Assembly: GCA_036351115.1 (NCBI GenBank) | Contig: JAZBOL010000115.1 | Coordinates: 1 to 24,184 of the forward strand | Length of the DNA: 24,184 bases | Origin: Marinihelvus sp036351115 | Lineage (GTDB): Bacteria > Pseudomonadota > Gammaproteobacteria > Xanthomonadales > SZUA-36 | Direction of reading: 5' to 3' | The notes under the pieces: model-generated | Seen by the model: only the letters and a program-made list of their open reading frames with translations | Databases searched by the model: none | What the model was told of the DNA's origin: nothing | Part shown: positions 16,253-23,590 of the stretch, piece by piece | Layout: every line of letters starts with the position of its first letter | How positions within the stretch are numbered: position 1 is the first letter of the stretch | Translations under genes and position numbers: made by a program

Positions 16253-16508
16253 GACGACTCTCGGGCTGGGTGCGATATTGATTACGTACCATTTCTATAA
16301 AAATCAATTGAATATAAATAGTAGCTAGAATTCACAGTAATAAAGTTTTCGACGCGCCTTTGGCGCTGTGCAACACGATCCCGGGCCGTTCTCCCTGCCG
16401 GCTGAAGCGCGGTGCAGTTCACGCTATCATGCGCGGATTGGTCCGGCGAAAGGCGCTGAACGTGCGCGGCCGGGTGGTCCCCAAAGAACCCCAGCAGCGG
16501 AGCGATTC
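16253..16508. promoter_or_regulatory. AT-rich divergent promoter region, FimX-like / efp
   Basis: This 256-base gap separates the two long divergent gene runs. About 16275-16355 is strongly AT-rich, with TATAAA and AATATA boxes at 16311-16319, CAATTG, TACGTA and GAATTC palindromes, in sharp contrast to the surrounding GC-rich DNA. AATATA at 16311-16316 reads TATATT on the minus strand and could be the -10 of the FimX-like gene. The half nearer efp is GC-rich and probably leader sequence. No riboswitch fold was recognised. Confidence 0.5.
16402..16430 (+). promoter_or_regulatory. Candidate promoter for efp
   Basis: TATCAT at 16425-16430 matches five of six -10 positions; CTGAAG, 17 bases upstream, is a poor -35 (three of six). 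It would give a leader of about 70 bases before the efp ATG. Pattern-based only. Confidence 0.3.
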
Positions 16509-17078
16509 ATGGCCTCATACAGTACTAACGAATTTCGGAGTGGTTTGAAGATCATCCTCGACGGAGATCCGTACAACATTGTCGAAAACGAGTTCGTCAA
16601 ACCGGGCAAAGGACAGGCCTTCAACCGGGTCAAGGTGCGTAACCTTATCACTGGTCGCACGATCGAGCGTACCTTTAAATCGGGCGAATCGGTGGAAGCG
16701 GCCGACGTGTTCGAAACGGACGTTCAGTATCTCTACAACGACGGTGAAGAGTGGCACTTCATGCACCCGGAAACCTTCGAGCAGTATGCCTGCCACAAGG
16801 ACATGGTGGGTGACGGCGCCCAGTGGATGAAGGAAGAGGACATGTGCCCCATGACGCTCCTCGACGGAGCGCCGCTGAGCGTCCTGCCGCCAAACTTCAC
16901 GGAAATGAAAATCGTCGAGACGGACCCGGGGCTGCGCGGCGACACCTCCGGCAGTGGCGGAAAACCCGCCACCCTCGAGTCGGGCGCCGTGGTCCGGGTT
17001 CCGCTCTTCGTTCAGGAAGGCGAAGTGATCAAGGTGGACACTCGCACCGGCGAATACGTCTCCCGCGTGAAGGACTGA
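16509..17078 (+). CDS. efp: Elongation factor P
   Basis: Translation factor that binds between the P and E sites and rescues ribosomes stalled at consecutive prolines. The 189-residue product is colinear with E. coli EF-P: it begins MASYSTNEFRSGLKIILDG and ends GEYVSRVKD, with TDPGLRGDTSGSGGKPATLE and VPLFVQEGEVIKVDT near the end. The loop FVKPGKGQAFNRV places lysine at position 34, the residue that is beta-lysylated by EpmA/EpmB in the E. coli lineage (those genes are not here). The ATG at 16509 gives the normal N-terminus; an open frame extends upstream to 16368 but lacks similarity. It lies seven bases before mtaD, so efp may head the following operon. Confidence 0.98.
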   Translation: MASYSTNEFRSGLKIILDGDPYNIVENEFVKPGKGQAFNRVKVRNLITGRTIERTFKSGESVEAADVFETDVQYLYNDGEEWHFMHPETFEQYACHKDMVGDGAQWMKEEDMCPMTLLDGAPLSVLPPNFTEMKIVETDPGLRGDTSGSGGKPATLESGAVVRVPLFVQEGEVIKVDTRTGEYVSRVKD

Positions 17079-17085
17079 GCGCTCC

Positions 17086-18429
17086 GTGAGCGGGAAGGGT
17101 ACGCTGCTGCTGGCGCGGTCCGTGCTACCGGTCCGCCCGGCGCGTACCGTGCTCGATGATCATGCGGTGCGTGTCGTTGCCGGGCGCATCACCGAGCTGC
17201 TGCCGCGGAAAACGGCAATCGCGAGATTTCCCGAAGACGAACAGGTTGATTTGCCCCGGCACGTGCTGATGCCCGGTCTCATCAACATGCATACGCACTC
17301 GCCCATGAGCCTGCTGCGGGGTTACGCGGACGACCTGGCCCTGGATGCCTGGTTGAGGGAGCACATCTGGCCCGCTGAGCAGCGGTGGGTGAGTCCGGAT
17401 TTCGTGCGGGACGGCACGGCCCTGTCCATGGTGGAAATGCTCCGTGGTGGCCAGACCTGCTTCAATGAACAGTATTTTTTCCCCGAAGTTATGGCTGACC
17501 TGGTGGACCAGGCCGGCATGCGGGCGCTCATCGGCGCTCCGGTGATCGACGTTCGCACACCGTGGGCGTCTGGCATCGACGAATGCCTGGCTCGCGCCGA
17601 TGCCCTGGCGTCCGCCTGGGGCGGGCACGACCGTGTATCCATCGCGCTGGCGCCGCATGCGCCCTACACGGTGGACGATCCGGGTCTGGACGCCACGCGG
17701 AGACTCGCGGATGAGCACGGGATCAGGGTCAACATGCACGTGCTCGAGGCGTCCTGGGAAATCGATCATTCCCGCAAGGAGCACGGCCAGCGGGTGCTCG
17801 ATCGGCTACAGGCGCATGGCCTGCTGAACGACCAGTTCATGGCCGTGCACATGGTGCACCTTGACGACGAAGACGTCGCGCAACTCGTGGAAACCGGGAC
17901 CCACGTCATCCACTGTCCGGAATCGAACCTCAAGCTCGCGAGCGGTGTTTCACCGGTGGCAGGCCTGCTCGAGGCCGGGGTCAACGTGGCCATCGGCACC
18001 GATGGTGCGGCCTCGAACAACGACCTGGACCTGCTCGGCGAAGCCCGGACCGCGGCGCTGGTGGCCAAGGGGTTCAGCGGCAACCCGGAGGCGGTGGATG
18101 CCTGGTCGGCCCTGGAACTGTTGACGATCAACGGGGCCCGTGCGCTCGGCCAGGAGGACGCGTTGGGCAGTATCGAGCCCGGCAAGTGGGCGGACCTGTG
18201 CGCCCTCGACCTGGACCATCCGGAAACCCTGCCCGTGCATCATGTCCATTCCCAGTTGATCTACAGCGCGAGCGCCCGGCAGTTTACGGACGTGTGGGTC
18301 GCAGGCCGGCGCCTGCTGCATGACGGCGCCGTGACCGCGCCCGGGCTAGGGTCGGCAACCGAACGGGCCCGGGAGTGGCAGGCGCGCATGGCGACAAATG
18401 AGGGGAATGCAATGAGTGGAAGGCAATGA
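17086..18429 (+). CDS. mtaD: 5-methylthioadenosine / S-adenosylhomocysteine deaminase (TRZ/ATZ family amidohydrolase)
   Basis: Metal-dependent amidohydrolase expected to deaminate the adenine of methylthioadenosine or S-adenosylhomocysteine to the inosine form. The 447-residue protein has the metal ligands in order: NMHTHSPMSLLRG (H69, H71), LAPHAPYTV (H191), MHVLEA (H218, substrate-contact E221) and GTDGAASNN (D306). PGLINMHTH and GSIEPGKWADL are typical of the subfamily. It starts with GTG at 17086, after a weak ribosome-binding site, and ends in an ATGA overlap with ubiG. Placing it beside an SAM-dependent methyltransferase makes metabolic sense, since UbiG releases S-adenosylhomocysteine. 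Guanine deaminase or other aromatic-amine hydrolases of the same family cannot be fully excluded. Confidence 0.88.
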   Translation: MSGKGTLLLARSVLPVRPARTVLDDHAVRVVAGRITELLPRKTAIARFPEDEQVDLPRHVLMPGLINMHTHSPMSLLRGYADDLALDAWLREHIWPAEQRWVSPDFVRDGTALSMVEMLRGGQTCFNEQYFFPEVMADLVDQAGMRALIGAPVIDVRTPWASGIDECLARADALASAWGGHDRVSIALAPHAPYTVDDPGLDATRRLADEHGIRVNMHVLEASWEIDHSRKEHGQRVLDRLQAHGLLNDQFMAVHMVHLDDEDVAQLVETGTHVIHCPESNLKLASGVSPVAGLLEAGVNVAIGTDGAASNNDLDLLGEARTAALVAKGFSGNPEAVDAWSALELLTINGARALGQEDALGSIEPGKWADLCALDLDHPETLPVHHVHSQLIYSASARQFTDVWVAGRRLLHDGAVTAPGLGSATERAREWQARMATNEGNAMSGRQ

Positions 18430-19142
18430 GCAGGGCGGAACAGAACATCGACCCGGCGGAGCGGGAGCGCTTCGATGCCCTTGCGGCCAGCTGGTGGGAT
18501 CCGGAAGGAGATTCCCGGCCCCTGCACGACCTCAACCCGGCACGCCTTCGCTACGTCACCGAGCGCTGCCGCCTGGAGAATGCGGTCCTGGTGGATGTCG
18601 GCTGTGGCGGCGGGCTCTTCGCCGAAGCCCTGGCCCAGTCCGGGGCCACCGTTACCGGTCTCGATGTCGCACCGAAAGCACTGGCCGTTGCCCGGCTGCA
18701 CCTTCACGAGTCGGGGCTCGAGGTGGATTACCACGAGTCCACGGCGGAAGCCTACGCCGACGAACATGCGGGCGAGGCGGATGTCGTTACCTGCATGGAA
18801 ATGCTGGAGCATGTGCCGGATCCGGGTGCTGTCATCGAGGCCTGTGCGTCCATGCTCAAACCCGGTGGCCACGCCTTTTTCAGCACCATCAACCGGACGC
18901 CGGCCGCCTTCGGCCTGGCCATCGTGGGAGCGGAGCACCTGGCGCGGTTGCTGCCGGTGGGCACCCACCGCTACGACCGCTTTATCCGGCCCTCGGAACT
19001 GCTGGCCTCCCTGCGCCGCGCGGACCTGTCCCCGCAGTCGGTCAAGGGCCTGCACTACAACCCCCTGACGCGCACGGCGCGGCTGGGCGGCTCCGTGGCG
19101 GTCAACTACCTGGTGCACGCCACCAAGCCCGCCAACTCATGA
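18426..19142 (+). CDS. ubiG: Bifunctional 3-demethylubiquinol / 2-polyprenyl-6-hydroxyphenol O-methyltransferase
   Basis: SAM-dependent enzyme performing both O-methylations of ubiquinone synthesis at the inner membrane face. The 238-residue product has the UbiG-specific opening ASWWDPEGDSRPLHDLNPARLRYV (broken as WWDPEG, PLHDLNP, RLRYV), the SAM-binding VDVGCGGGLFAEALA, and CMEMLEHVPDPGAV with FFSTINRT. Length is normal. The start ATG overlaps the mtaD stop by four bases. In Pseudomonas and relatives the same neighbours (amidohydrolase, ubiG, mupP) occur in this order, as I recall, which supports the whole set. Confidence 0.97.
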   Translation: MSRAEQNIDPAERERFDALAASWWDPEGDSRPLHDLNPARLRYVTERCRLENAVLVDVGCGGGLFAEALAQSGATVTGLDVAPKALAVARLHLHESGLEVDYHESTAEAYADEHAGEADVVTCMEMLEHVPDPGAVIEACASMLKPGGHAFFSTINRTPAAFGLAIVGAEHLARLLPVGTHRYDRFIRPSELLASLRRADLSPQSVKGLHYNPLTRTARLGGSVAVNYLVHATKPANS

Positions 19143-19152
19143 GGCCGACCCG

Positions 19153-19896
19153 GTGAGCCGGGCTGGTCGGTGCGCCGTCCTTCCCGGCGAACGTGCCGTC
19201 GAGGCCGTGCTGTTCGACCTGGACGGCACGCTGCTGGATACGGCGCCGGACCTGGTGGGCGCGCTCAATGTACTGCGGGTCGAAGCTGGACTCGAGGCTG
19301 CACCGGTCGATGAATTCCGTCCCTACGTTTCCCAGGGCGCCCTCGGTCTGATCCGTGCGGGCCTGCCCGCCTGCGGACCCCAGGAGGAGGCCCGGAGACG
19401 CCTGCGGTTTCTCGAGTGGTACGAGGCGCATTCGCTGGATCACACGGCGCCTTTCCCGGGCGTCGAGTCCATGCTGGCGCGCCTCGAAGAAGCGGGCGTT
19501 CCCTGGGCCGTCGTGACCAACAAACCGACCTTCCTGACCTTGCCCCTGCTGGATGCCCTCGGCTGGCAGGACCGGGCCGGTGCCGTGGTATGCGGCGACA
19601 CGCTCAGCGTCAGCAAGCCCGATCCGGCACCGGTGTTACACGCCTGCGAGACGCTCGGCGTGGCGCCAGCGCGCAGCGCCATGGTGGGTGACGATCCCCG
19701 GGACCTGGACGCGGGCGAGGCGGCCGGAGCGCTGTCGATCCTGGTGTCCTTCGGTTACGGCGCGGCGTCCATCCTGGCCTCGGGCCGCGCGCTCGAGGCT
19801 GTGGTCGATTCCCCCGGGGCCGTGCTGGATTATGTTCCTGCCTGCCGTGAGGCAGCCGCCGCCGGATCTGCAACTCCCGGATCTGCGCCACCATGA
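19153..19896 (+). CDS. mupP: N-acetylmuramic acid 6-phosphate phosphatase (HAD family)
   Basis: HAD hydrolase probably removing the phosphate from MurNAc-6-phosphate in the peptidoglycan recycling route that bypasses de novo UDP-MurNAc synthesis. The four HAD motifs are visible: FDLDGTLLDT (D22, D24), VVTNKP, SKPDP and VGDDPRDLDAG, with a helical cap between the first two. At 247 residues it is about twenty longer than Pseudomonas MupP: some 15 extra N-terminal residues from the GTG start and a Gly/Ala/Ser tail. No later start keeps the first motif intact. MupP is preferred over generic phosphoglycolate phosphatase because of its position directly after ubiG; the catalytic motifs alone cannot decide. 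Confidence 0.8.
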   Translation: MSRAGRCAVLPGERAVEAVLFDLDGTLLDTAPDLVGALNVLRVEAGLEAAPVDEFRPYVSQGALGLIRAGLPACGPQEEARRRLRFLEWYEAHSLDHTAPFPGVESMLARLEEAGVPWAVVTNKPTFLTLPLLDALGWQDRAGAVVCGDTLSVSKPDPAPVLHACETLGVAPARSAMVGDDPRDLDAGEAAGALSILVSFGYGAASILASGRALEAVVDSPGAVLDYVPACREAAAAGSATPGSAPP

Positions 19897-20756
19897 GCCT
19901 GGGTACGACGGAGCGGGCCGCCTGCGAGGAGCTGGCGCTCGCGCCGGGAACGGAATTCGAGGGCCTGTTTCGCTTTCTCCCCATGGAGGAACAGGAATCA
20001 CAACTGAGTCTCGAGGCCCTGCTGCGTTCGCTCCGCGATATTCCCCTGGGTGTGAGTGATCCGTCCGTCGGCATCGCCAAGCTGGCCTGGTGGCAGCAGG
20101 AACTGGCGACGGCCCCCACGGCGGGAAGCCAGCACCCCGTGGTTCGTGCCCTGCTTGAGTCCGGCGCACTCGAGGCCATGGACCAGCACGCCTTCGGCGA
20201 CTACTTGCATGCCCTGGTCACGGAGCTCCAGGAGGAGCCGCCGGTGAACGGCGGCGAGCTCCAGGCACGGCTCATTCGCAGCGCCGGCGCCGAGGCCCGG
20301 GTGCGAGCGGGGCAGGGTAGCCTGAGCGCGGGGCAGCTCGAGGCGGCGGGCGCCGCTGCGCGGCTGCTCGAACTGATGCGGACCCTCGCGCGCGGTCCCC
20401 GCCGTGACAGCATGCCCGTCTGGCTGCCCATGGACCTGGTGGCCAGGCACCAGCTGCGCGGATCCGGTGGTGACGACCCCCGGGAACAGGCCCCGGTGGT
20501 GGCCGACCTGGCCGGGATGGCTTTGGGCTGGCGTACCACGCAACCCCTCGAGACCGCTGAGCCTCGTACCCCCGGCGAGCGGCTGCTCGTGATGCGCGAT
20601 GCGCTGGTTGGGCGCCGGCTTCGGCAGGCCTCGACGAATCCGAAAAACTGGTTGCGGCGCGGCGGCCTGGGCGGCCTGGGCGATGTGTTTTCGACCTGGC
20701 GACTGGCCCGTCGGCTCGCGCGTGCGCCGCAGGCGTCGAGAGGGTCGGCTTCATGA
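19893..20756 (+). CDS. Degenerate squalene/phytoene-synthase-fold protein
   Basis: A 287-residue helical protein resembling the squalene/phytoene synthase (SQS/PSY) superfamily. The best match is LRDIPLGVSDPSVGIAKLAWWQQEL, like the family's '..DEVSDPxxARxKLxWWRxEL' (quoted in parts: VSDP, AKLAWW, QEL). The start RFLPMEEQESQLSLEALLRSL fits the first helix. Neither DxxxD diphosphate-binding motif is present: the first is replaced by LRDIPLGV and the second region reads VVADLAGMALGW. Prenyl-transfer activity is therefore unlikely; the nearest known use of such a fold without the active site is the NDUFAF6-type assembly-factor group. It overlaps mupP and the next gene by four bases each. Family call is moderate, function unknown. 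Confidence 0.65.
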   Translation: MSLGTTERAACEELALAPGTEFEGLFRFLPMEEQESQLSLEALLRSLRDIPLGVSDPSVGIAKLAWWQQELATAPTAGSQHPVVRALLESGALEAMDQHAFGDYLHALVTELQEEPPVNGGELQARLIRSAGAEARVRAGQGSLSAGQLEAAGAAARLLELMRTLARGPRRDSMPVWLPMDLVARHQLRGSGGDDPREQAPVVADLAGMALGWRTTQPLETAEPRTPGERLLVMRDALVGRRLRQASTNPKNWLRRGGLGGLGDVFSTWRLARRLARAPQASRGSAS

Positions 20757-21181
20757 ATGATCCGGCGCGGGGGTCGAGAGGAGAATCGGAAACGCACCGC
20801 GTCGCCTGTGAGGGTGGTTGTCACTGCGGCGCCGTCCGTTTTCGGCTGCAGTTGCCGGCCCGGGTGGAGGTGCGTCGCTGCACCTGCTCCATTTGCCGCA
20901 TGACCGGTTACGAGCATCTGACCGTTCGGCGGGAGCATTTCGAACTGCTTTCCGGAGCGGACTCGCTCGAGGAGTACCGATTCAACACCGGCGTGGCGCG
21001 GCATCTGTTCTGCCGGCATTGCGGCATCAAGTCGTTTTACGTGCCCCGCTCCCATCCCCACGCTTACAGCGTTCATCTTGGCTGCGTGGATTTACCCGAC
21101 AGCGTCTGCGTCAACTCGGGAACGATCGACGGGGCGAATTGGGAAGCCAGTGCCGGGGATTTCGACGGGATGGAAAACTGA
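20753..21181 (+). CDS. GFA/CENP-V-fold zinc protein
   Basis: A 142-residue protein of the glutathione-dependent formaldehyde-activating enzyme (GFA)/CENP-V fold. The zinc cysteines appear as GGCHCGAVRF, RRCTCSICRMTG and FCRHCGIKSFYV, the usual CxC, CxCxxC and CxxC set. VHLGCVDLPD near the end matches the family's last strands. The true GFA reaction is disputed and most such proteins have unknown substrates; a formaldehyde role should not be assumed. Its ATG overlaps the SQS/PSY-like stop (ATGA). The first fifteen residues are extra and hydrophilic. It ends the efp-to-GFA run, facing the zinc-ribbon gene. Confidence 0.88.
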   Translation: MNDPARGSRGESETHRVACEGGCHCGAVRFRLQLPARVEVRRCTCSICRMTGYEHLTVRREHFELLSGADSLEEYRFNTGVARHLFCRHCGIKSFYVPRSHPHAYSVHLGCVDLPDSVCVNSGTIDGANWEASAGDFDGMEN

Positions 21182-21200
21182 AGGCGAGCCTGCGCAGGGG

Positions 21201-21488
21201 TCAGTCGTCCTTGTCCGTGATGATTTCCGGCCCCTTGCCGACGGTCTTTTCGTAAACCCCTTTCTCCAGCCTGCGGTACTGGGTAAAGCCCTTGTCGCCA
21301 ATGTTCTTCTCGCTGATGCTGGGAGCGGGCCGGGCGAGGGCGGGTGCGGAAATGACGCGCTTGACCGGAGATCCGCACTCGGGACAGGCGGTGAGACGGC
21401 TGTCGTCGACTTTCTGGCGACGATCGAACCCACCCAGGCAATAGCGGCAGTGCTCGTCCGTCGAGGGGGCGTAGGTGTAAATCGGCAT
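21201..21488 (-). CDS. FmdB-family zinc-ribbon protein
   Basis: A 95-residue putative regulator or assembly protein. It starts MPIYTYAPSTDEHCRYCLGGFD and continues RLTACPECGSPVKRVISAPAL, the FmdB pattern of two CxxC pairs (C14-x2-C17 and a later CPEC) followed by VKRVISAPA. The C-terminal half (KNIGDKGFTQYRRLEKGVYEK in parts) is charged. The ATG at 21488 gives the standard MPIY start; an upstream start would add seven unrelated residues. It is convergent with the GFA gene and divergent from the SDR gene. Function in this family is poorly known; formamidase regulation is only the historical origin of the name. Confidence 0.9.
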   Translation of the reverse strand: MPIYTYAPSTDEHCRYCLGGFDRRQKVDDSRLTACPECGSPVKRVISAPALARPAPSISEKNIGDKGFTQYRRLEKGVYEKTVGKGPEIITDKDD

Positions 21489-21520
21489 GCCGGAATTATC
21501 CCAGATCATGCGACAGTCGT

Positions 21521-21548
21521 TTGAGAATCATGTCCAGGCGGCTAAAAT
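21521..21548 (+). promoter_or_regulatory. Sigma-70-type promoter for the SDR gene
   Basis: TTGAGA at 21521-21526 and TAAAAT at 21543-21548 each match five of six consensus positions with a 16-base spacer. They lie 24 bases before the ATG at 21573, with AAGGAAG as ribosome-binding site. This is the best-looking promoter in the window. Confidence 0.55.
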
Positions 21549-21572
21549 CCGCGTTCCCGCGAAGGAAGATCC

Positions 21573-22259
21573 ATGACCGATAACCCGACTCCAAACGTCC
21601 TGATCACCGGTGCCACCGGCGGACTGGGCAAGGCCCTGGCCCTGGCCTGCGCGTCGCGCGGCGCCCGGGTGATTCTGATCGACCGGAACAAGCGCCTGCT
21701 GGAACGCCTGTGTGACGAGGTCGAAGCGCTTGGCGCGCCCGCGCCGGGCTATTGTGACGTGGATCTGGCGACGGTCGGCCCGGAGCAGGTACAGGAACTG
21801 GTCGCCGGACTGGATGAAGCTTACGGGCCCGTTTCCGGCCTGGTGCACGCTGCCGTTCGTTTCGACGGGCTTAGGCCGCTGGACCAGATTGCCCCGCAAG
21901 ACTGGCTGTTGGATCTGCAGGTCAATCTGAATGTGGCCTGGTTGCTGACACTGGCTTGCCTGCCGGGTCTCAAGTCGTCCGGTGGAACCGTGGTCTTCCT
22001 GGTCGATGGAGATGCGGAGGGTCAGGCCTACTGGGGCAGCTACGGCGCCAGCAAGGCGGCCCTGAAATCCCTGGCGTCGACGCTTTCCGAGGAGCTGGGA
22101 AATGCCGGTTGCCGGGCGCTGGCCATCGATCCTGGCCCCATGCGCACGGATCTGCGCGCCACGGCCTACCTCGGAGAAAACCCAACCTCCGTTCCCCCGC
22201 CTTCCGAGGCCGCGGAGCGCATTGCAGATGTTTTGCTCCGCGACGAGTCTGCCGCCTGA
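21573..22259 (+). CDS. YciK-like short-chain dehydrogenase/reductase
   Basis: A 228-residue Rossmann-fold protein. The nucleotide-binding motif TGATGGLG (T12-G19), an Asp after the second strand (LIDRNK, D37) and the catalytic pair Y157/K161 in YGASK are present, as is N118 in VNLN. Other SDR hallmarks are changed: the usual NNAG/HNAG is LVHAAV, and the catalytic serine, expected 13 residues before the Tyr, is Val144 (VFLVDGDAEG). WGSYGASKAALKSLASTL and PGPMRTDLRA resemble YciK. In Pseudomonas a yciK-type SDR directly follows mupP; here it is two kilobases further on with other genes between. Catalytic activity is doubtful. It overlaps the next, convergent gene by 94 bases. Confidence 0.85.
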   Translation: MTDNPTPNVLITGATGGLGKALALACASRGARVILIDRNKRLLERLCDEVEALGAPAPGYCDVDLATVGPEQVQELVAGLDEAYGPVSGLVHAAVRFDGLRPLDQIAPQDWLLDLQVNLNVAWLLTLACLPGLKSSGGTVVFLVDGDAEGQAYWGSYGASKAALKSLASTLSEELGNAGCRALAIDPGPMRTDLRATAYLGENPTSVPPPSEAAERIADVLLRDESAA

Positions 22260-23086
22260 TCGTTGATCGGGTTCCAGCCCGCTTCCACGCCAATCATGGC
22301 CTGTTTGGTCTCGAGTCCCCAGCGGTACCCTCCGAGGCCGCCGGCGCTGGTGATGACCCGGTGGCAGGGAATCAGCCAGGAGATCGGATTGCGGCCGACT
22401 GCCGTGCCGACCGCGCGACTGGCGCGAGGCTTGTCGATGCGCCGGGCGATGGCCTGGTAGCTGGCGTGTCGTCCTGCCGGAACGGCGAGCAGCGCTTCCC
22501 AGACTTTCAGCTGGAACGGGCTGCCGCGTAGCCACAGCTTGAGCGGCTCATCCCGGGAACGGCTGAAAATGGTTTCGACCCATCGCCCGGCCAGGGCGCA
22601 ATTTTCCCGAAGGTTGGCGTCTGGCCACTGATCGGCGAGTTCCCCGAGACAACGTTTCCCGCCTTCGCCAGTGAAACCCAGAAACGCCAGCCCCCTTGGA
22701 TTCCAGGCCATGAACGCCGGGCCGAAGGGGCTGGCCGCCACGCCGTACTCGAGGGTTACCCCGGCGCCGCGGCGTCGCGCTTCCCCGGGCGTCATGGCAT
22801 CGGTGGTGATCAGGAGATCGTGGAGGCGACCCGGGCCCGACAGGCCGCTGTCGAGTGACGCTTCGAGCACGTTGGCGCCCTCGGCGAGCCGTTCCAGGGC
22901 CTTCTCCCGCGTCAGCATGCGGACAAACTGCTTTGGTGACAGGCCGGCATAGGCCTGGAAGGTGCGCTGTACATGGCCCTCGCTATGGCCAAGGTGACGC
23001 GCGAGCCTGTGAAGATCCGGTTGTTCTGCCTGGTGGTTAACGAGGTAGCGCAGGGCGTCCGCGATCATGTCGTAATGGGATTCCAT
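22166..23086 (-). CDS. Ada-like AraC-HTH / O6-methylguanine-DNA methyltransferase
   Basis: A 306-residue protein that should repair O6-methylguanine by transferring the methyl group to Cys231 of LIPCHRVI. Residues about 1-100 form an AraC-type DNA-binding region (SEGHVQRTFQAYAGLSPKQFVR); about 110-185 the ribonuclease-like domain; about 186-270 the methyltransferase with FQLKVWEALLAVPAGRHASY and GGYRWGLETKQ. The N-terminal zinc domain of E. coli Ada, which senses methyl-phosphotriesters, is missing. The usual end after the KQ-x-L block is extended by about 35 polar residues (from about VEAGWNP on), encoded opposite the SDR C-terminus. The start is uncertain because no clear ribosome-binding site precedes 23086; ATG at 23068 is possible. 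It complements the AlkB-like protein in alkylation repair. Confidence 0.9.
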   Translation of the reverse strand: MESHYDMIADALRYLVNHQAEQPDLHRLARHLGHSEGHVQRTFQAYAGLSPKQFVRMLTREKALERLAEGANVLEASLDSGLSGPGRLHDLLITTDAMTPGEARRRGAGVTLEYGVAASPFGPAFMAWNPRGLAFLGFTGEGGKRCLGELADQWPDANLRENCALAGRWVETIFSRSRDEPLKLWLRGSPFQLKVWEALLAVPAGRHASYQAIARRIDKPRASRAVGTAVGRNPISWLIPCHRVITSAGGLGGYRWGLETKQAMIGVEAGWNPINDQAADSSRSKTSAMRSAASEGGGTEVGFSPR

Positions 23087-23196
23087 GGGGAGATTCTAGC
23101 TGCCGGGGTGCGGGGGGCCACCCGTTTCCTGTCCGGACCGGGAGCGGCGGGAAGGGCTGCGGTAGACTCGGCGTTTTCCGCAAAGGAGGGCAGGGC

Positions 23197-23541
23197 ATGT
23201 CCGAGGACCTGTTTCTAAAGATCATCAACCGGGAAATTCCCGCCGACATCGTTTACGAGACTGACGAGGTGCTGGCCTTTCGTGACATCAACCCGCAAGC
23301 GCCGGTGCACGTGCTGATCATTCCCAAGCAGCACATCCGAACGATCAATGACATCGAGACGGACCACGAAGTCCTTGTCGGGAAGCTATTCTCAGCGGCC
23401 GGCGAGATCGCGGCCAGGGAAGGGGTCGCGGAATCGGGTTACCGCGTGGTGATGAACTGCAACGAGGGTGCCGGTCAGACGGTATTCCACATCCACCTGC
23501 ACCTGTTGGGTGGCCGGCGCCTGGCTTGGCCGCCCGGATGA
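23197..23541 (+). CDS. hinT: HIT-family nucleotide hydrolase (HinT-like)
   Basis: Purine-nucleoside phosphoramidase of the histidine-triad superfamily; hydrolyses AMP-lysine-type and other adenosine phosphoramidates. The 114-residue protein starts MSEDLFLKIINREIPADIVYE, typical of the HinT branch, and has RDINPQAPVHVLIIPK. The catalytic triad is H98-I-H100-L-H102 in FHIHLHLLGGR, preceded by GQTV. AAAGGAGGG lies seven bases before the ATG. It is monocistronic as far as visible: divergent from the Ada-like gene and convergent with the repeat-protein gene. Confidence 0.95.
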   Translation: MSEDLFLKIINREIPADIVYETDEVLAFRDINPQAPVHVLIIPKQHIRTINDIETDHEVLVGKLFSAAGEIAAREGVAESGYRVVMNCNEGAGQTVFHIHLHLLGGRRLAWPPG

Positions 23542-23568
23542 AACACCCATACGGTTGAAACGTCAAAC

Positions 23569-23590
23569 GCCGGAGGCTCGCGCCTCCGGC
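23569..23590. terminator. GC-rich hairpin after hinT
   Basis: GCCGGAGGC and GCCTCCGGC are perfectly complementary over nine bases with a four-base loop, 28 bases after the hinT stop. On the plus strand it is followed by TGACATTACAC, not by a T-run, so it may act as an RNA-end stabiliser or as part of a bidirectional terminator. Confidence 0.45.

Noticed and set aside
16368..16508. N-terminally extended EF-P starting at 16368 or 16360
   Set aside because: The extension has no EF-P similarity and the ATG at 16509 gives the exact family N-terminus with Lys34 in register.
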